Positions 44,139-55,838 of a stretch of 64,000 bases of DNA are shown here, in pieces; position 1 is the stretch's first letter; the number at the start of each line of letters is the position of its first letter. The notes below the pieces were generated by a model. It was not told where the DNA came from, did no database searches, and saw only the letters and a list, made by a program, of their open reading frames with translations. Source of the stretch: Immersiella caudata (lineage: Eukaryota; Ascomycota; Sordariomycetes; Sordariales; Lasiosphaeriaceae). The position numbers were made by a program, and so were the translations under genes. The stretch covers positions 5,890,001 to 5,954,000 of the forward strand of contig JAULSU010000002.1 of NCBI GenBank assembly GCA_030512335.1, written 5' to 3'.

Positions 44139-47100
44139 ATGGCAACACCAATGGCCTCCAGCGATGCTGGATTCATGATGTCGGACGGATTTGCAATGGG
44201 CAGTGCTACCCCGCGGCACCGAGGCGGCCAGCCTTCATCGTCGGCGGGCCGTCCTCGGGCGCCCCCCTCTGAGAGCCTCGGTGCGCCCAGCGACGATGAG
44301 GGCGAGGGCTTCGCCGACGACCAGATCCCCGGTGCTCGCGCCCGGCCCACAGACGTCGCCAACATCCCGAGGGTAGAAGACAAGATTGGGCTGCTGATTC
44401 AGGAGCATTTTGAGAATTTCATCGAAGGGTAGGTCCCTCCCCGCCATGTCTGTATGCAGTTGCGCCGCAAGCTAACCCGGCCGCCTACAGATATGTCGAG
44501 ACCCCTATTGCCTCGGGTCAGCCCACATCGAGCGCCATGACGACGGACAAATACTACGTCGCCCAGATCCACGGCATGAAAACATACCTCCTCTCCACGC
44601 TATATGTCGACTACAAACACCTGGCGGGGTGGAATAACGGTGCGCTCGCCGAGGCTGTTATGAACTCGTACTACCGATTCCTTCCTTTCCTCACGGCAGC
44701 GCTACACAACATGATCGCCAAGTACGAGCCCCAGTACTTCCACAACCACCGCCAGCCCACCGCCTCCAGCCATCAGACTAGCACAGGCGCGAGCAACGTT
44801 GGGTCCGCAAGCCAGTCGGACCTGGCGGGTAGGAATGCCAACCAGCAGACCGACAAGCTCTTCTCCATCGCCTTCTACAACCTCCCTCTTGTGTCGCGCG
44901 TTCGCGCCATGCGCGCCAGGAATATCGGGCAGCTGCTGTCGATCAGCGGCACCGTCACCCGCACATCAGAAGTCCGTCCCGAGCTGGCACTCGCGACTTT
45001 TGTCTGCGAAGCCTGCCATAACGTCGTCCCTGATGTCGAGCAAACGTTCCGATATACCGAGCCCACACAATGTCCCAACGCGACCTGCCAGAACCGCATT
45101 GCGTGGCGGCTGGACATCCGGCAGAGCACCTTTGTCGACTGGCAGAAGGTGCGTGTGCAGGAGAACAGCAGCGAGATCCCCACGGGTAGCATGCCTCGCA
45201 CGATGGACGTCATCTTGCGCGGTGAGATTGTGGATCGCGCAAAGGCAGGCGAGAAGTGTATCTTTACGGGTGCTCTGATCGTGGTTCCGGATGTCAGCCA
45301 ACTGGGTCTACCTGGCGTTCGCAACGTATCGGTGCGGGATGATCGTGGTGCGGATGCTGGAGGCGCCGGTGTTAGTGGACTCAAGTCTCTGGGTGTTCGT
45401 GACCTCACATACCGCCTGGCATTCCTCGCTTGCATGGTGACGCCGGATGTGTCGTCGCTAGGCGCATCCGGTGAAGCTCATCTGATCGACATGGTGGGTG
45501 CTCTTACTGGGACTGCCGCCACCGAGACAGCAGAGAGCATCAAGGAGGCCCAGGATGCTGTTCTTGCATCATACACGCAGGCTGAGATTCAAGACTTGCG
45601 TGCCATGGTGCACAGTGAGCATATCTACTCTCGTCTGGTACAATCTCTCGCACCGACAGTGTACGGCCACGACATTGTCAAGAAGGGATTGCTGCTCCAG
45701 CTGATGTCGGGTGTGGCCAAGTCAACGGCGGAAGGGATGCAGCTCCGTGGTGACATCAACATCTGCATTGTCGGCGACCCCTCAACGTCCAAGTCTCAGT
45801 TCCTGAAGTACATCTGCAAGTTCGCCCCTCGTGCCGTCTACACATCCGGCAAGGCCTCTTCCGCAGCCGGTCTCACCGCTGCTGTGGTGAAGGACGAAGA
45901 GACTGGCGAGTTCACCATCGAAGCCGGTGCTCTCATGCTTGCAGATAACGGCGTCTGCTGCATCGACGAGTTCGACAAGATGGACATTGCCGACCAAGTC
46001 GCTATCCACGAAGCCATGGAACAGCAGACCATCTCCATCGCCAAGGCAGGCATCCAAGCCACCCTCAACGCAAGAACATCTATCCTCGCCGCTGCAAACC
46101 CCGTAGGCGGACGATACAACCGCAAGACCACCCTCCGCGCCAACATCAACATGACCGCCCCCATCATGTCGCGTTTCGACCTCTTCTTCGTCATCCTCGA
46201 CGAGTGCAACGAGAAAGTCGACCGCCATCTCGCCGACCACATCGTCGGCCTCCACCAGATGCGCGACGCCGCCATCGAGCCCGAGTTCTCCACCGAGCAA
46301 CTCCAGCGGTACATCCGCTTCGCACGCACGTTCCGTCCCGAATTTACCGACGAAGCCAAGGAAGTCCTCGTCCAGCGCTACAAGGACCTCCGCGCCGACG
46401 ACGCCCAAGGCGGCGTAGGCCGCAACAGCTACCGCATCACTGTGCGCCAGCTAGAATCCATGATTCGTCTCTCGGAAGCCATCGCCAAAGTCAACTGCGT
46501 CGAGGAAATCAGCCCCGAATTCGTCAACGAGGCATACAACCTCCTCCGGCAAAGTATCATCTCCGTCGAACACGACGACGTCGAAGTCGAAGACGAGGAC
46601 GAATCCCCCGTCGAAGACGGCGCTACCCTCCGTGAAGCCGCCGATGCAGCTGCGGCTGCCCCCCCCGCGGATGGCGACGGTGACTCGCCCATGGCGGAAG
46701 ATGGCGACGCCGCGAGACAAGCGTCTGTCGCGCCGCGTGAGAAACAGACGGTGTCGTACGAAAAGTACATTAGCATCGTCAACATGATTGTCTCGCACGT
46801 TGCCGAGGACGAAGCAAGTGGTAGCGGCGAGGGTATTGAGGGTGATGCCCTGGTGGAGTGGTACCTGGAGCAGAAGGAGGATGAGCTCCAGAGTGTAGAC
46901 GACCTTGAAAATGAGAAGGCGTTGGCGAAGAAGGTTTTGAAAAAGATGGTCAAGGTATGTTTGCCCCTATATCTAATTGCGGTGAAAGGGGGGTTGGTGC
47001 TAATGAACGGAACAGGACAATATCCTCATGGCAATTAGGGGACAGGGCATGACGGAGGATGATGCCGCAGGGGAGGGCAGCTCGGCACAAGCAGGACAGA

Positions 47101-47144
47101 TTGTGTACGTGCTGCATCCCAACTGCGCTGTGGAGGAGTATTGA
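44139..47144 (+). CDS. MCM6: DNA replication licensing factor Mcm6
   Basis: Subunit of the MCM2-7 replicative helicase. Exons 44139..44428, 44491..46954, 47016..47144, 960 aa. Disordered N-terminus with RPRAPPSESLGAPSDDEGEG; OB and zinc-finger domain near 268 (CEACHNVV, then CPNATC); the Mcm6-type FVDWQKVRVQENSSEIPTGS; Walker A GDPSTSKSQF near 525; Walker B CIDEFDKMD near 588; arginine-finger motif MSRFDLFF near 656. An acidic linker (about 775-835) leads to a C-terminal winged-helix region. The last intron (GTATGT...AACAG) is in frame at its start, so an unspliced reading ends falsely at 47038; splicing gives DNILMAIRGQGM and the end PNCAVEEY. Confidence 0.95.
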
Positions 47145-47551
47145 GTGTAGTGTTCTCTGGCGGTGCTGTGTCCTGGATAGAGCGATTGCATGGATGGAGC
47201 GCTTGGCTGTGGGTATGATTTGATATTATGCCGTCATGTAGGTACTTACGGACTCGAAGGTACAAGGGTATGGCTGGCTGGCTGGCGTTTGGGAGTTGTA
47301 GAGCTAGTGCCTACCTACTTGTTTGGTAATGGATTTTTTCGAGGACGACACATGTCTTATTTTCGCTGATGAAATGACCTTTTTTATTTGCCTAACACGA
47401 GCAATGGATGATTTCGCCCCAATGTTGAACTGCCACCATTTCCAGTCCGAAATATGCCCCCCTTTCATGCGTTGAAATTATGAACAAATTTGAAATCCAA
47501 ACATGTACAGTTGGAAATGATAAAGTAACTTCCCCTACTTGATGAGCCTCC
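47145..47551. other. Convergent 3' intergenic region
   Basis: 407 nt between MCM6 (+) and the polysaccharide deacetylase (-) stops. A short (TGGC)n run lies near 47271-47286. No gene. Confidence 0.5.
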
Positions 47552-50000
47552 CTACCTCAATGGCGGCGCGTTGGGATCCTCCATGCACTGATCAACTCTC
47601 ATCAACCGCTTCCCCGTCGCCTTGGCAAGCTTGATAAACTCAGGCAAGTAATTCACCGTCGATTCATACAAGTAATGCATGACGACAAGATTACCCCCCT
47701 TGTTGATATCCCGCTTGAACGCATCAAGCTGCTTACTTGGCGTCGAGCTCTTCGCATACAGCCAGTCCTCGACGTCAACGCTCCAATGGACAATGTGGGT
47801 ATTAGTCCCGAGCTGGGCGGCAAGGCGTTGCCTCATGCGAGCGCCTTCGGTACCGAAAGGAGGGCGGAAGTAATTAACCTGAGCGTTTGCACCAAAGACG
47901 GAGCGGACGGCGCCTAGATCGTTGTTGATTTCCCAGTCGATGGAGGCTTGGTCGGGAAGGCCTTCCATCTTGGGGTGAGTGTAGCTGTGGAGGGCGATTT
48001 GATGACCGCGGGCGGCCATTTCCTTGTAGTACTTGGCGAGGCCGTTCTTAGAGTCGAGGAGGGGAAGACCAACGGTGAAGAAGGTGACGGGGATGTCGGC
48101 TTGGTTGATGATGTCCATGACTCGTTGGGCATACTTCGGGTCGCCGTCGTCAATGGCGATGGCGAAGGAGTTGGGGCGGGTGCAGGCGAAGACGAGCTTT
48201 CCGGAGGGGAGTTTGCTGGGCATGATCCAGCCGCTGGGGACCTTGTCGACGATTTCGATGCGCGAAATGCTGGTGGTCTCTTGAGTGTAGAAACCTTTGA
48301 AGGTGAAACCAATGCTCCGTGTTAGGTTGATATTGAAATGGTTGATGGGTATGTAGATGTCGGAGGCCGATGCATACCGGGCAGCCTCTAGGGAGTCCCA
48401 TGTCTCTGGGTAGGGCGCGATCTTATCATTGCATTGAGCGTTGTGCTGCTGCATGGCAACGCTGAACTTGTTGCTGCCTGAGTAGGCAATGTGCAGGTAT
48501 GCCCCGGCGTAAGGTCGCATGTCGGCGCATTTGTTCGTCAACTGTGTGTTCCAACCCAAGTCAGAGTCATTCGTCCTGAAGGTGGCTACGTTGTTGCCAA
48601 AGGTTACTGACATGGCCGCATCTCCACCGTGCCACTCTCCTAGGGCATTCGAGTCCCTGTTCGCAAAAGCATCGATCACGAATGCCTTGGCATTCGAAAC
48701 CGGCGCGCTCACCGTCTGCCGCGGGATGGGCGGCGTGACGACTGTCGGGACCACGTATTCCGACGCCGCCGTTCCACAGTAGAACGAGATGGGTCCAAAG
48801 ATGACGGAACCGCTCAGGCTCGAGAAGTAGATCAGATCCAGCTTCGTGACGTCAATACCCTGGAACACCGTCAAAGGGAACCAGTAGAGCCTCTCGCTGC
48901 CGTCGAACTGCCACTGAAGCTGCGCTGTCGTACGAGTCGCCGTCTTGATGTTGCTTGAGCCGCATTGCTCAAACCAGGCCAGAGTCACCGCAAAGGTGGT
49001 CCCCCGCGCAGCACGAATGCGCAACGAGATACCGCCGTACTTGTTCTGCGCGTTCAGGCATCCGAACTGGCTGTAAAAGTACGACTCGGCGTTCGATGGC
49101 GTCAACATGACCTTATGACCGCTGACCACGATCGAGGCCATGCTGCCGTCATCGCTCGAGGCCTGGCCCAGAGCATTGTAACCGAGGAACGTCAACCGCG
49201 ACTGAGACTCCCAGTCATCGACCAGCAGGTTCTGGCATTGTCCTGGCGCAGCCGTAGGCTGGGCTGGTACTGTTGTTGGTAGGACGCTCGACCGCACAGT
49301 CGTCACGGGTCGTGCAGCTGACCACTGTTAGCTTATTGCCAGCCAATGCCCCTTTCTTGAACTTTAACGTACTTGTTGAAGGGCCAGGGGCAACGGTAGG
49401 CTGGGCAGCGCCAGGATTGCAGATGAGGGTGATGTTGCCAATGCTCCACTGGACCCCCTTTTGTGAGAACACAGCCCACACCATGCCAACAATGGCATCG
49501 TAGTTGGGTTCGTTATCAAAGCCTAAGAGCGGAACTGTGACTGTCTCGAGACGGCCGGTTAGGCCAGACACGATATTGTACGAGCTCTTCCATTCCGCTC
49601 CTTCTTGGGCGCAACCCGACGTTGTTTGGAGCTCAAGGGCCAGCGAGCCGCCAGCAGGCCCCTGAACGCTGAATTGGATTCCGCTGTATCCGCTGCTGTA
49701 GGCCTTGATGCAAGGGAAAGACTCGTAAAAGTACGAGTTTCCATCTTTAGGGACAAACACGACCCGACCAGCTGAGGCGGCGATCGAGGTCATGGATCCG
49801 TCGTCTATCTAGTGTTAGCAACCACCCCCCATGACGATACTAGAGGCCAACTGACCCCCGTTCTGCCAGTCGAGGTTGTTCGTTCCGCTAGTCCACTTCA
49901 CGAAGTTGTCGATGATCAAGTTGGACGTGCAAGTTTGCGCGGTGGCCGTAGAGGCCACATAAAGGGCAGCGAGCCCGGCAACAAGTCGACGATCCAACAT
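47552..50000 (-). CDS. Secreted polysaccharide deacetylase (CE4/NodB) with three N-terminal repeat modules
   Basis: Probable cell-wall or extracellular chitin/polysaccharide deacetylase. Exons complement(47552..49317, 49373..49804, 49856..50000), 780 aa. Signal peptide 1-21 (MLDRRLVAGLAALYVASTATA). Three related beta-rich modules follow: about 23-175 (SNLIIDNFVKW, DDGSMTSIAA, YFYESFPC), 213-345 (NLLVDDWESQS, DDGSMASIVV, YFYSQFGC) and 365-530 (AFVIDAFANRD). They may bind carbohydrate. The NodB domain is about 555-770, with IDDGDP near 579, HSYTHP near 637, RPPFG near 675 and DVEDW near 706, so metal and catalytic residues look present; motif 1 is IDDGDP rather than TFDDGP. Linkers are Pro/Thr-rich. 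Introns are GT-AG and in phase. Substrate unknown. Confidence 0.88.
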
Positions 50001-52756
50001 CTTGGCGCCAAACAACGGTCTTGATGCAGGAAACAAGGCCGGCAAATGGGTGCAAGGCGCCGGCAAGAGCGCTCCTAAGACAGATATATCCCCTCGCTGC
50101 GGCCGTGGAGAAGGGGGACTCATGGAAAAGCGGCCCCATCTTCCCGTTGAAAGGCGAGAGGTGTGGCATGTGGATAGATTGGGCGAATATCGACAGGCCT
50201 TCAGCACTCGCTGGGGCTACATCCACGACAGAGACAAGAAGCTGGCCCGCACCTTTGTCCCGTAGGGGGAACATCCAAATGGGGTCGGCTATAGGGCTTA
50301 CGCCAGGCAAATCGATTCCCTAGCGGAGGGTAATAAGGGCGAACGGGGTGGAAGAATGGGATAAATCCAAGGTGCAGACAATTCCCCGCAGCCCGCCCGT
50401 CAAGGTAGGCATGCCAATGGTCGTGTAGATGAATACCCGTAGAGCTGGTGCGATGCAAGAGGTCGGGGAGGGCGTGTTTTGCGCTTGGCGATGTATTTGT
50501 CCGACCTCTGGGCCGTCGAGTGGTCCCATAGATAGAACAGCGAGCCTCGTCAAGTGAGCGCCACGCCTCTAGCGAAGATCCCAAGACCGGGGACAAACTC
50601 TCTGCTCAGCTTCGTACAAGCATGCTTCGGTGCCAAATTCCATGGCGCGAAGCTGGGCACTGTCGCTGCGCGGGACCTGAAGCCAAGAGTGATGACCAGA
50701 CATGGCAGCTGCAGCACTCCCAGCGACGCTGTTGACCGATCGGTGGCCTGTTATGTTTTCTCTCCATTTAGCCTCCAATAGGAGATTCTGAAGCGATTGC
50801 CTCGAGAGAGCCCATAATTCTGGACCGGCGCCGACAAAGCACGCCCGGCCACGACATGAGCAGGCTCTCTCCACGACGGAGAGATGTTTTGGCGGTCGTT
50901 AATCTTTAGCGTCGTAGCAGGAACAAGACTTTTCTCGGCAGTCAAGCTTCGGCAAGCTTCACGAACCGAAGACTTGGCCTGCAGATCCTTTTGGTTGGGA
51001 AGTCAGGCACGTCAGGGGGAAGGAGCGATGGGATTGACCAGTGACATCGGCGGTCAACGAGGTGGTTTCCTGCAGCTGGAGCTACAGACGTATCCTCTGC
51101 CTGCATTTGCAGAGAGTGAAAACTCTATGAAACAGATTACGCTCAGGTCGGGCTGAATTGAGGTATCTGCATGGGTTGCCGACTGCGGATGCCATCTCGC
51201 GTAGGCGCTTCACCGGTAAAACAAGCCCCTCGAGAATGCTTTCCACAGACGATTGCGCGTCCTCGCCTCCGAATTCCGTCTCAACGTTACCTCTATCAGC
51301 TTTTGGTTTTCCAGCAATGGCTGTTGCCATACAGCTCAAGTATCATTCAGCCGAGCTGGCTAATCTTAGCTCTCTTCTCGTTCTAGAAATCTCGGCAAAT
51401 CAAGCATTTCCCGTCCCGAGCAGTCCGACCAAAACCAACAGAGTGTCAAGCATCGTGTTGAAATTGTTTATCGTTCTTGGCCAGCTCCCTCGATCCAGGT
51501 TCCCATGCTGAAACAAGCGTTGCTTGGTTCGATGCGAGCGTATCATGATGCGAAGGAGGCAGCAGCATCTTCCAAGACGATGTGGAGAAACGCGGCGCCC
51601 AGTTACCCGGGATGACTTCGATCGAGTGGCCAACCGCTATCGGGTCATCGCCCGACTGGCTAGTCTTCAATCTGAAAGAATCTTCCGCGGCATCCGGCAG
51701 GATACGACGCTTCGTCATCATAGAGAGAGATGCTCCGTTTGCCGCGAGCCAGTACATTCTATCCATGTATGGTCTTGTCATGAGCCTTTCGGAAGTGGCA
51801 GACTTGCTTCGGGATACTCTCCGTCCTTCCGTGAATCCTTGCTGGCCGGTTGCTCGGTTGTGTGGTGTCGGTCAGGGGGGTTCAGCTGCCCCGGCCTCTC
51901 CAGTCGCTCTCCATGTTCCTATGTGGGGCTCGATCCTCCTGTTTTCTCCATCACTTAAGAAGGGCAGGCATATCCGGTATCACTGGTTTATGACTGTGTC
52001 ACTAGATAATCTCTTGGATCGCAGCCCGGCTACCCAGGCTGCTGACCTGGCTTGAAGATATCAACTGAGACTCCAACTAGAAAACTGCGCTTCCTCAAAA
52101 GGGACTTGAGATGAAATGTCACTGGATTTACACTTCCCAAAGGACTTAAGAGAATGGGAAAAATGGAAGCGGAAAGACATTTTAACCCGAGTCACGCGAA
52201 ACAGAATGAGAACTGCCTTTGCCAAACGCACAGTGGCCGGAATGACCAAAACAAGGGCAACTCAAGAGAAAGAAAAAGGAAAAAAGGAAAAACAAAACTA
52301 AACAAAGACCCAGCATGTAGTCTCCTCGGGATGAGAGCAAGAATGAACCAGAAGCTTTACGTGTCTAGGAATCAATAGATGAACGAGTATGAGTGCTCAC
52401 CAAAACTAAATTTATCAACAGAGATGTTGGTGTTGAAACGAACTGCGTCATCAGTGGAGAGACCCCTGTCACTTCGGCAGAGCCCCACGTGATGGGCCCT
52501 GCGAACCAGGATGTTCGGAACTGTCCGTTCAACCGCTTGACAGCTGCCCAATTCAATTCGCCAGCGACTTCAGCGCACGTCAGCCAAAAGCGACAACCAA
52601 AGCTGAAGGTACAAACGCGGCTGCAACTCTCCGTCTTCACCTGCCCGACCGAAGCCTTCCAAGAGCAAGACGGATTAAACACGGTTACATCTGCCGGAAG
52701 ACTGACGAACCCCGCTTCTCTTCCGGCGCAGCTCCACGGCCGCCCCCTCGATCTAC
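50001..52756. other. Long intergenic region
   Basis: About 2.75 kb between divergent genes. ORFs up to 157 codons (51582-52055, +) have no motif and no splice-supported extension. From 52100 the sequence becomes A-rich and then changes to the TRS85 leader. No gene called. Confidence 0.5.
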
Positions 52757-55150
52757 ATGCAGCCTCTCAACAATGACCCCCTTACGGAACCCGTCCAGTC
52801 CCTGCCCATGGCCGCCGCTGCCGCCATGAGGTCTCCCAACCAGCGCCAGACCCTCGCCAGCGATGCGCACCCCTTAGCCAAGTCCGAGGCATCTCTACTT
52901 CCCCTCCGCGAGCGTCGCGCCGCCAACCCCTCAGCCGCATCTCTCTTCCGCTCCACCCTGACGCCGCCCGGCTCGCGCTCCGCCTCTCCGGCTGCCAGCC
53001 TCACCAGATCGCCTTCGCGCGCCCTCGCAGGGTCGGTATTCGGCGGCAGCAGCGGCTTCCGCCACTCGTTACTAGACACAGCAGCTGCCGACAGCCCCGG
53101 AGATCCGCTCAACCTTATTCTCAGAAGCTTCGTGCCGCACATCGCCATATACGGGTCGGAAGATGTAGACGAGCTGATTGGCGAAAAAGGCTTCCGCGGG
53201 GGCCTCTGGGAACTCCTGCGCCCGTTCGGGGAGCAGGTCCAGGGAAAGGTTGCGATTAGAGACAGCAACGGCGGATCACGCACCTGGGAGGACTTCTCGG
53301 TGCGCTTCACACGCTTCGGCGATGGCGTGGAGGAACCAGAGGCGGCAGCAGGAGGCATGAGGAGCCCACCCCTCACGGCAATGAACGGGCAGGCGGCGGC
53401 AAGCCCAAAGAAGGCAGGGAACTTGGTGGATCAGGTCGAGAAGGTCGTGGATCGACACTTGAGCTATGCTGAGGATGCATACATGGGCATCACGTCCCCG
53501 ACAACGCCGGCACGACATGGGCTGGATACCGACGCCACCTCTGTGTACTATGCGCTGTATCTGCGGAGGTTGCTTTCTGGGATACCACTGTCGTGCCATG
53601 AGTCGTTTGCGCATCCCGTTGCCTGTGTCATGGCCATCAGCTCACGGAATCCTTCCCCGATTGAGGCTCTGCGCAGACTATACACAGAAACAACACAAGG
53701 GGAGAATAGGTTACCAGTCTGGGTCGACGGGGAATATTTGCGGTACTATGTTCTCGTTCACGACGAGGAACGGAGTGATATCACGAAATCCCTAGCGCTT
53801 TTCGACCAGATGAAGCGGCACTTTGGGCTTCATTGTCACCTATTACGGATCCGAAGCTCGGAGACTGCTGAGACCGACGATGATAGCCAGCAACTGCCGA
53901 GAAGTGACTGGATGACACCAGCCGAGGAGATCGCAGATATCGAGCGGAGTGACAGAGACGAGGACTTCGAGGACCCAACCCGATACATCTTTGGTTCAGA
54001 CGCAACGGCAATACGAACTTTCGTCCGAGAGATGGTCACCCAGTCCATAATTCCTACCATGGAGCGCAACGTCTCGGTATGGAATGATCAAGTAGCCTCC
54101 CGACGAAGGGGTCTCAGCGGCAGGTTCATGAGTCTATCAAAACGATTCACATTCGGCGGCTCAAGTCGAAGCTCAACTGGTGCGCGTGCCACAGGCTCTA
54201 CTAATTATGAAGCGCTGGGCTTCTACCGACCGGATACGCCCGAGGCCATCATGCGGAGGCTGGCCGACTTTGCCTTTATGCTCAGAGACTGGAAACTCGC
54301 CATGTCCACATATGACCTTCTACGCAGCGACTTCCAAAGCGACAAGGCGTGGAAATACCATGCCGCGGCAAACGAGATGGCTGCGTTCGCCTTGCTCATC
54401 ATGCCGCAGAACATGTCCTCCAAGACACGGATCGAAACTATCAACCAGATGCTTGAACAAGCGTTCTACTCGTATCACATCCGCTGCACCTCAGTCTACG
54501 GAGCAGTACGCTGCACGGTACTCGCCCTAGAGCTTCTCCGTCTACGAGGTGGCTCCGGCATTGACGAGGCAGTACGCTGGGGCATCAGACTTCTCGAAAC
54601 CGGCCTCCTGGGACGCGTCGGCGACGCACTACTCAAAGAACGCATGGCAATATGCTACGCCTCTAAGTCAGGTGCAGGTTCCCAAGCGTGGGGAAGTCGC
54701 CGCCGAAAGTCTGCGCTCTGGAGCGTTCTCGGCGCAGAAACCTGGATCGCCCAGGCCAAGTACATCCAAGCGCAGAAATGTCTGAACGAAGCACGCAAGA
54801 TGTACTCGCTTCTGCCCGGCGAGTGCGGGGTGCAGAACTTTGGCATAGCTAGTGACTTCCTCGCTCACCTCAACGAGCAGTTGAGGGAGGGATTGAGGAT
54901 TGAGATCCCCACACGAGGCGATGAGTCCGGGGACGTTGATGAGAACGGGGAACCGGAATTGCTAGTAGACGAGGAGAGCGAGACGCTGGATAGAAGGAGA
55001 TCAAGAAGGACAAGCCTTATTGTTCCCGGGGCGGGAGGCGGTGGGGCGGCGTTGGAGACGGCACCACTTACACCGCTGGTGCCGGCGAGGTTGTCATCGG
55101 TCGAGGATGAAGGAGAAGTGACGTCTCCGAGTAAGGATGGGTTTGGTTAG
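52757..55150 (+). CDS. TRS85: TRAPPIII subunit Trs85
   Basis: Specificity subunit of the TRAPPIII complex, which activates Ypt1/Rab1 for autophagy and Golgi traffic. Single exon, 797 aa. The first 110 residues are Ser/Ala/Pro-rich. Conserved Trs85 features: LNLILRSFVPHIAIYGSEDV, LSCHESFAHPVACVMAISS, LPVWVDGEYLRYYVLVHDEE, FDQMKRHFGLHCHLLRIRS, SDWMTPAEEI, IRTFVREMVTQSIIPTMERN, and a helical repeat region with RRLADFAFMLRDWKLAMSTY and YDLLRSDFQSDKAWKYHAAA. The C-terminal 90 residues are acidic and low-complexity, and base use shifts to G-rich there (from about 54860). The start at 52757 is the first ATG in frame, after a CT-rich leader. Confidence 0.9.
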   Translation: MQPLNNDPLTEPVQSLPMAAAAAMRSPNQRQTLASDAHPLAKSEASLLPLRERRAANPSAASLFRSTLTPPGSRSASPAASLTRSPSRALAGSVFGGSSGFRHSLLDTAAADSPGDPLNLILRSFVPHIAIYGSEDVDELIGEKGFRGGLWELLRPFGEQVQGKVAIRDSNGGSRTWEDFSVRFTRFGDGVEEPEAAAGGMRSPPLTAMNGQAAASPKKAGNLVDQVEKVVDRHLSYAEDAYMGITSPTTPARHGLDTDATSVYYALYLRRLLSGIPLSCHESFAHPVACVMAISSRNPSPIEALRRLYTETTQGENRLPVWVDGEYLRYYVLVHDEERSDITKSLALFDQMKRHFGLHCHLLRIRSSETAETDDDSQQLPRSDWMTPAEEIADIERSDRDEDFEDPTRYIFGSDATAIRTFVREMVTQSIIPTMERNVSVWNDQVASRRRGLSGRFMSLSKRFTFGGSSRSSTGARATGSTNYEALGFYRPDTPEAIMRRLADFAFMLRDWKLAMSTYDLLRSDFQSDKAWKYHAAANEMAAFALLIMPQNMSSKTRIETINQMLEQAFYSYHIRCTSVYGAVRCTVLALELLRLRGGSGIDEAVRWGIRLLETGLLGRVGDALLKERMAICYASKSGAGSQAWGSRRRKSALWSVLGAETWIAQAKYIQAQKCLNEARKMYSLLPGECGVQNFGIASDFLAHLNEQLREGLRIEIPTRGDESGDVDENGEPELLVDEESETLDRRRSRRTSLIVPGAGGGGAALETAPLTPLVPARLSSVEDEGEVTSPSKDGFG

Positions 55151-55838
55151 ATGAGTGCATACATGTGAGGGGAAGATGATGAGGGCGGGTTGATAGAAGA
55201 GGATAACATAGACCATCGTGGCTGTTGGGAATTACATCGTGGCGGGTGTATCTGTCGTGCTGTTGTCTTTCGTGATTTATGTTGAAATACGGGTGAAGAT
55301 ATGATTCGTGCAGAGGCATACCCAGTTCCGGGTAGTTGGTGCTGCTTTCGCCTCCTTGCCGGGTTCTGTGCCCGAGACAGGCAGCAGCACAGACAACGCA
55401 TCCGTCACTTGCCAGCGAGTAAGACCTGCAGGCGCACCGTCGTGGTCTTGGAATTGCCACGAACAGCGAGACATTGTTCTTCTGTTGGTGTGTTAGTTTG
55501 ATGGCAAACCCTTCGGTGATACCAACCGACTTTCTGGACTCCAAGAAATGGCATGAAGCACTAATGAGATGCAATTACCCAAGCACACAAACCAGACATA
55601 TATAATTGTATTCTTTATTCATTTCCATTCATCCAATGTATGACAACAATGCACCCACTCTGTTCCTCCATGCATCTTACCACAACCCCTTCGCTTCCGT
55701 TCAAATACACAACCATCCATGCATGAATGCGATGATCCCATCCCTTTCAACCCACTCTGTACACGCACTGATTACATCGATTTCTTAACCTCTGTTATCT
55801 TGACCCATAATTACCCTTGAGCCGTAATTACTGGAACC
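55151..55838. other. Convergent 3' intergenic region
   Basis: 688 nt between the TRS85 (+) and AVL9 (-) stops; the part from 55600 is AT-rich. No gene. Confidence 0.5.

Noticed and set aside
51370..51520. Minus-strand peptide VLVGLLGTGNA resembling a degraded P-loop of a kinase
   Set aside because: The frame stops right after it, no neighbouring frame continues a kinase domain, and key Lys/Ser are absent. Likely chance or an unprovable relic.
51582..52055. 157-codon plus-strand ORF
   Set aside because: No recognisable motif and no splice sites that extend it; it lies in a long intergenic region.
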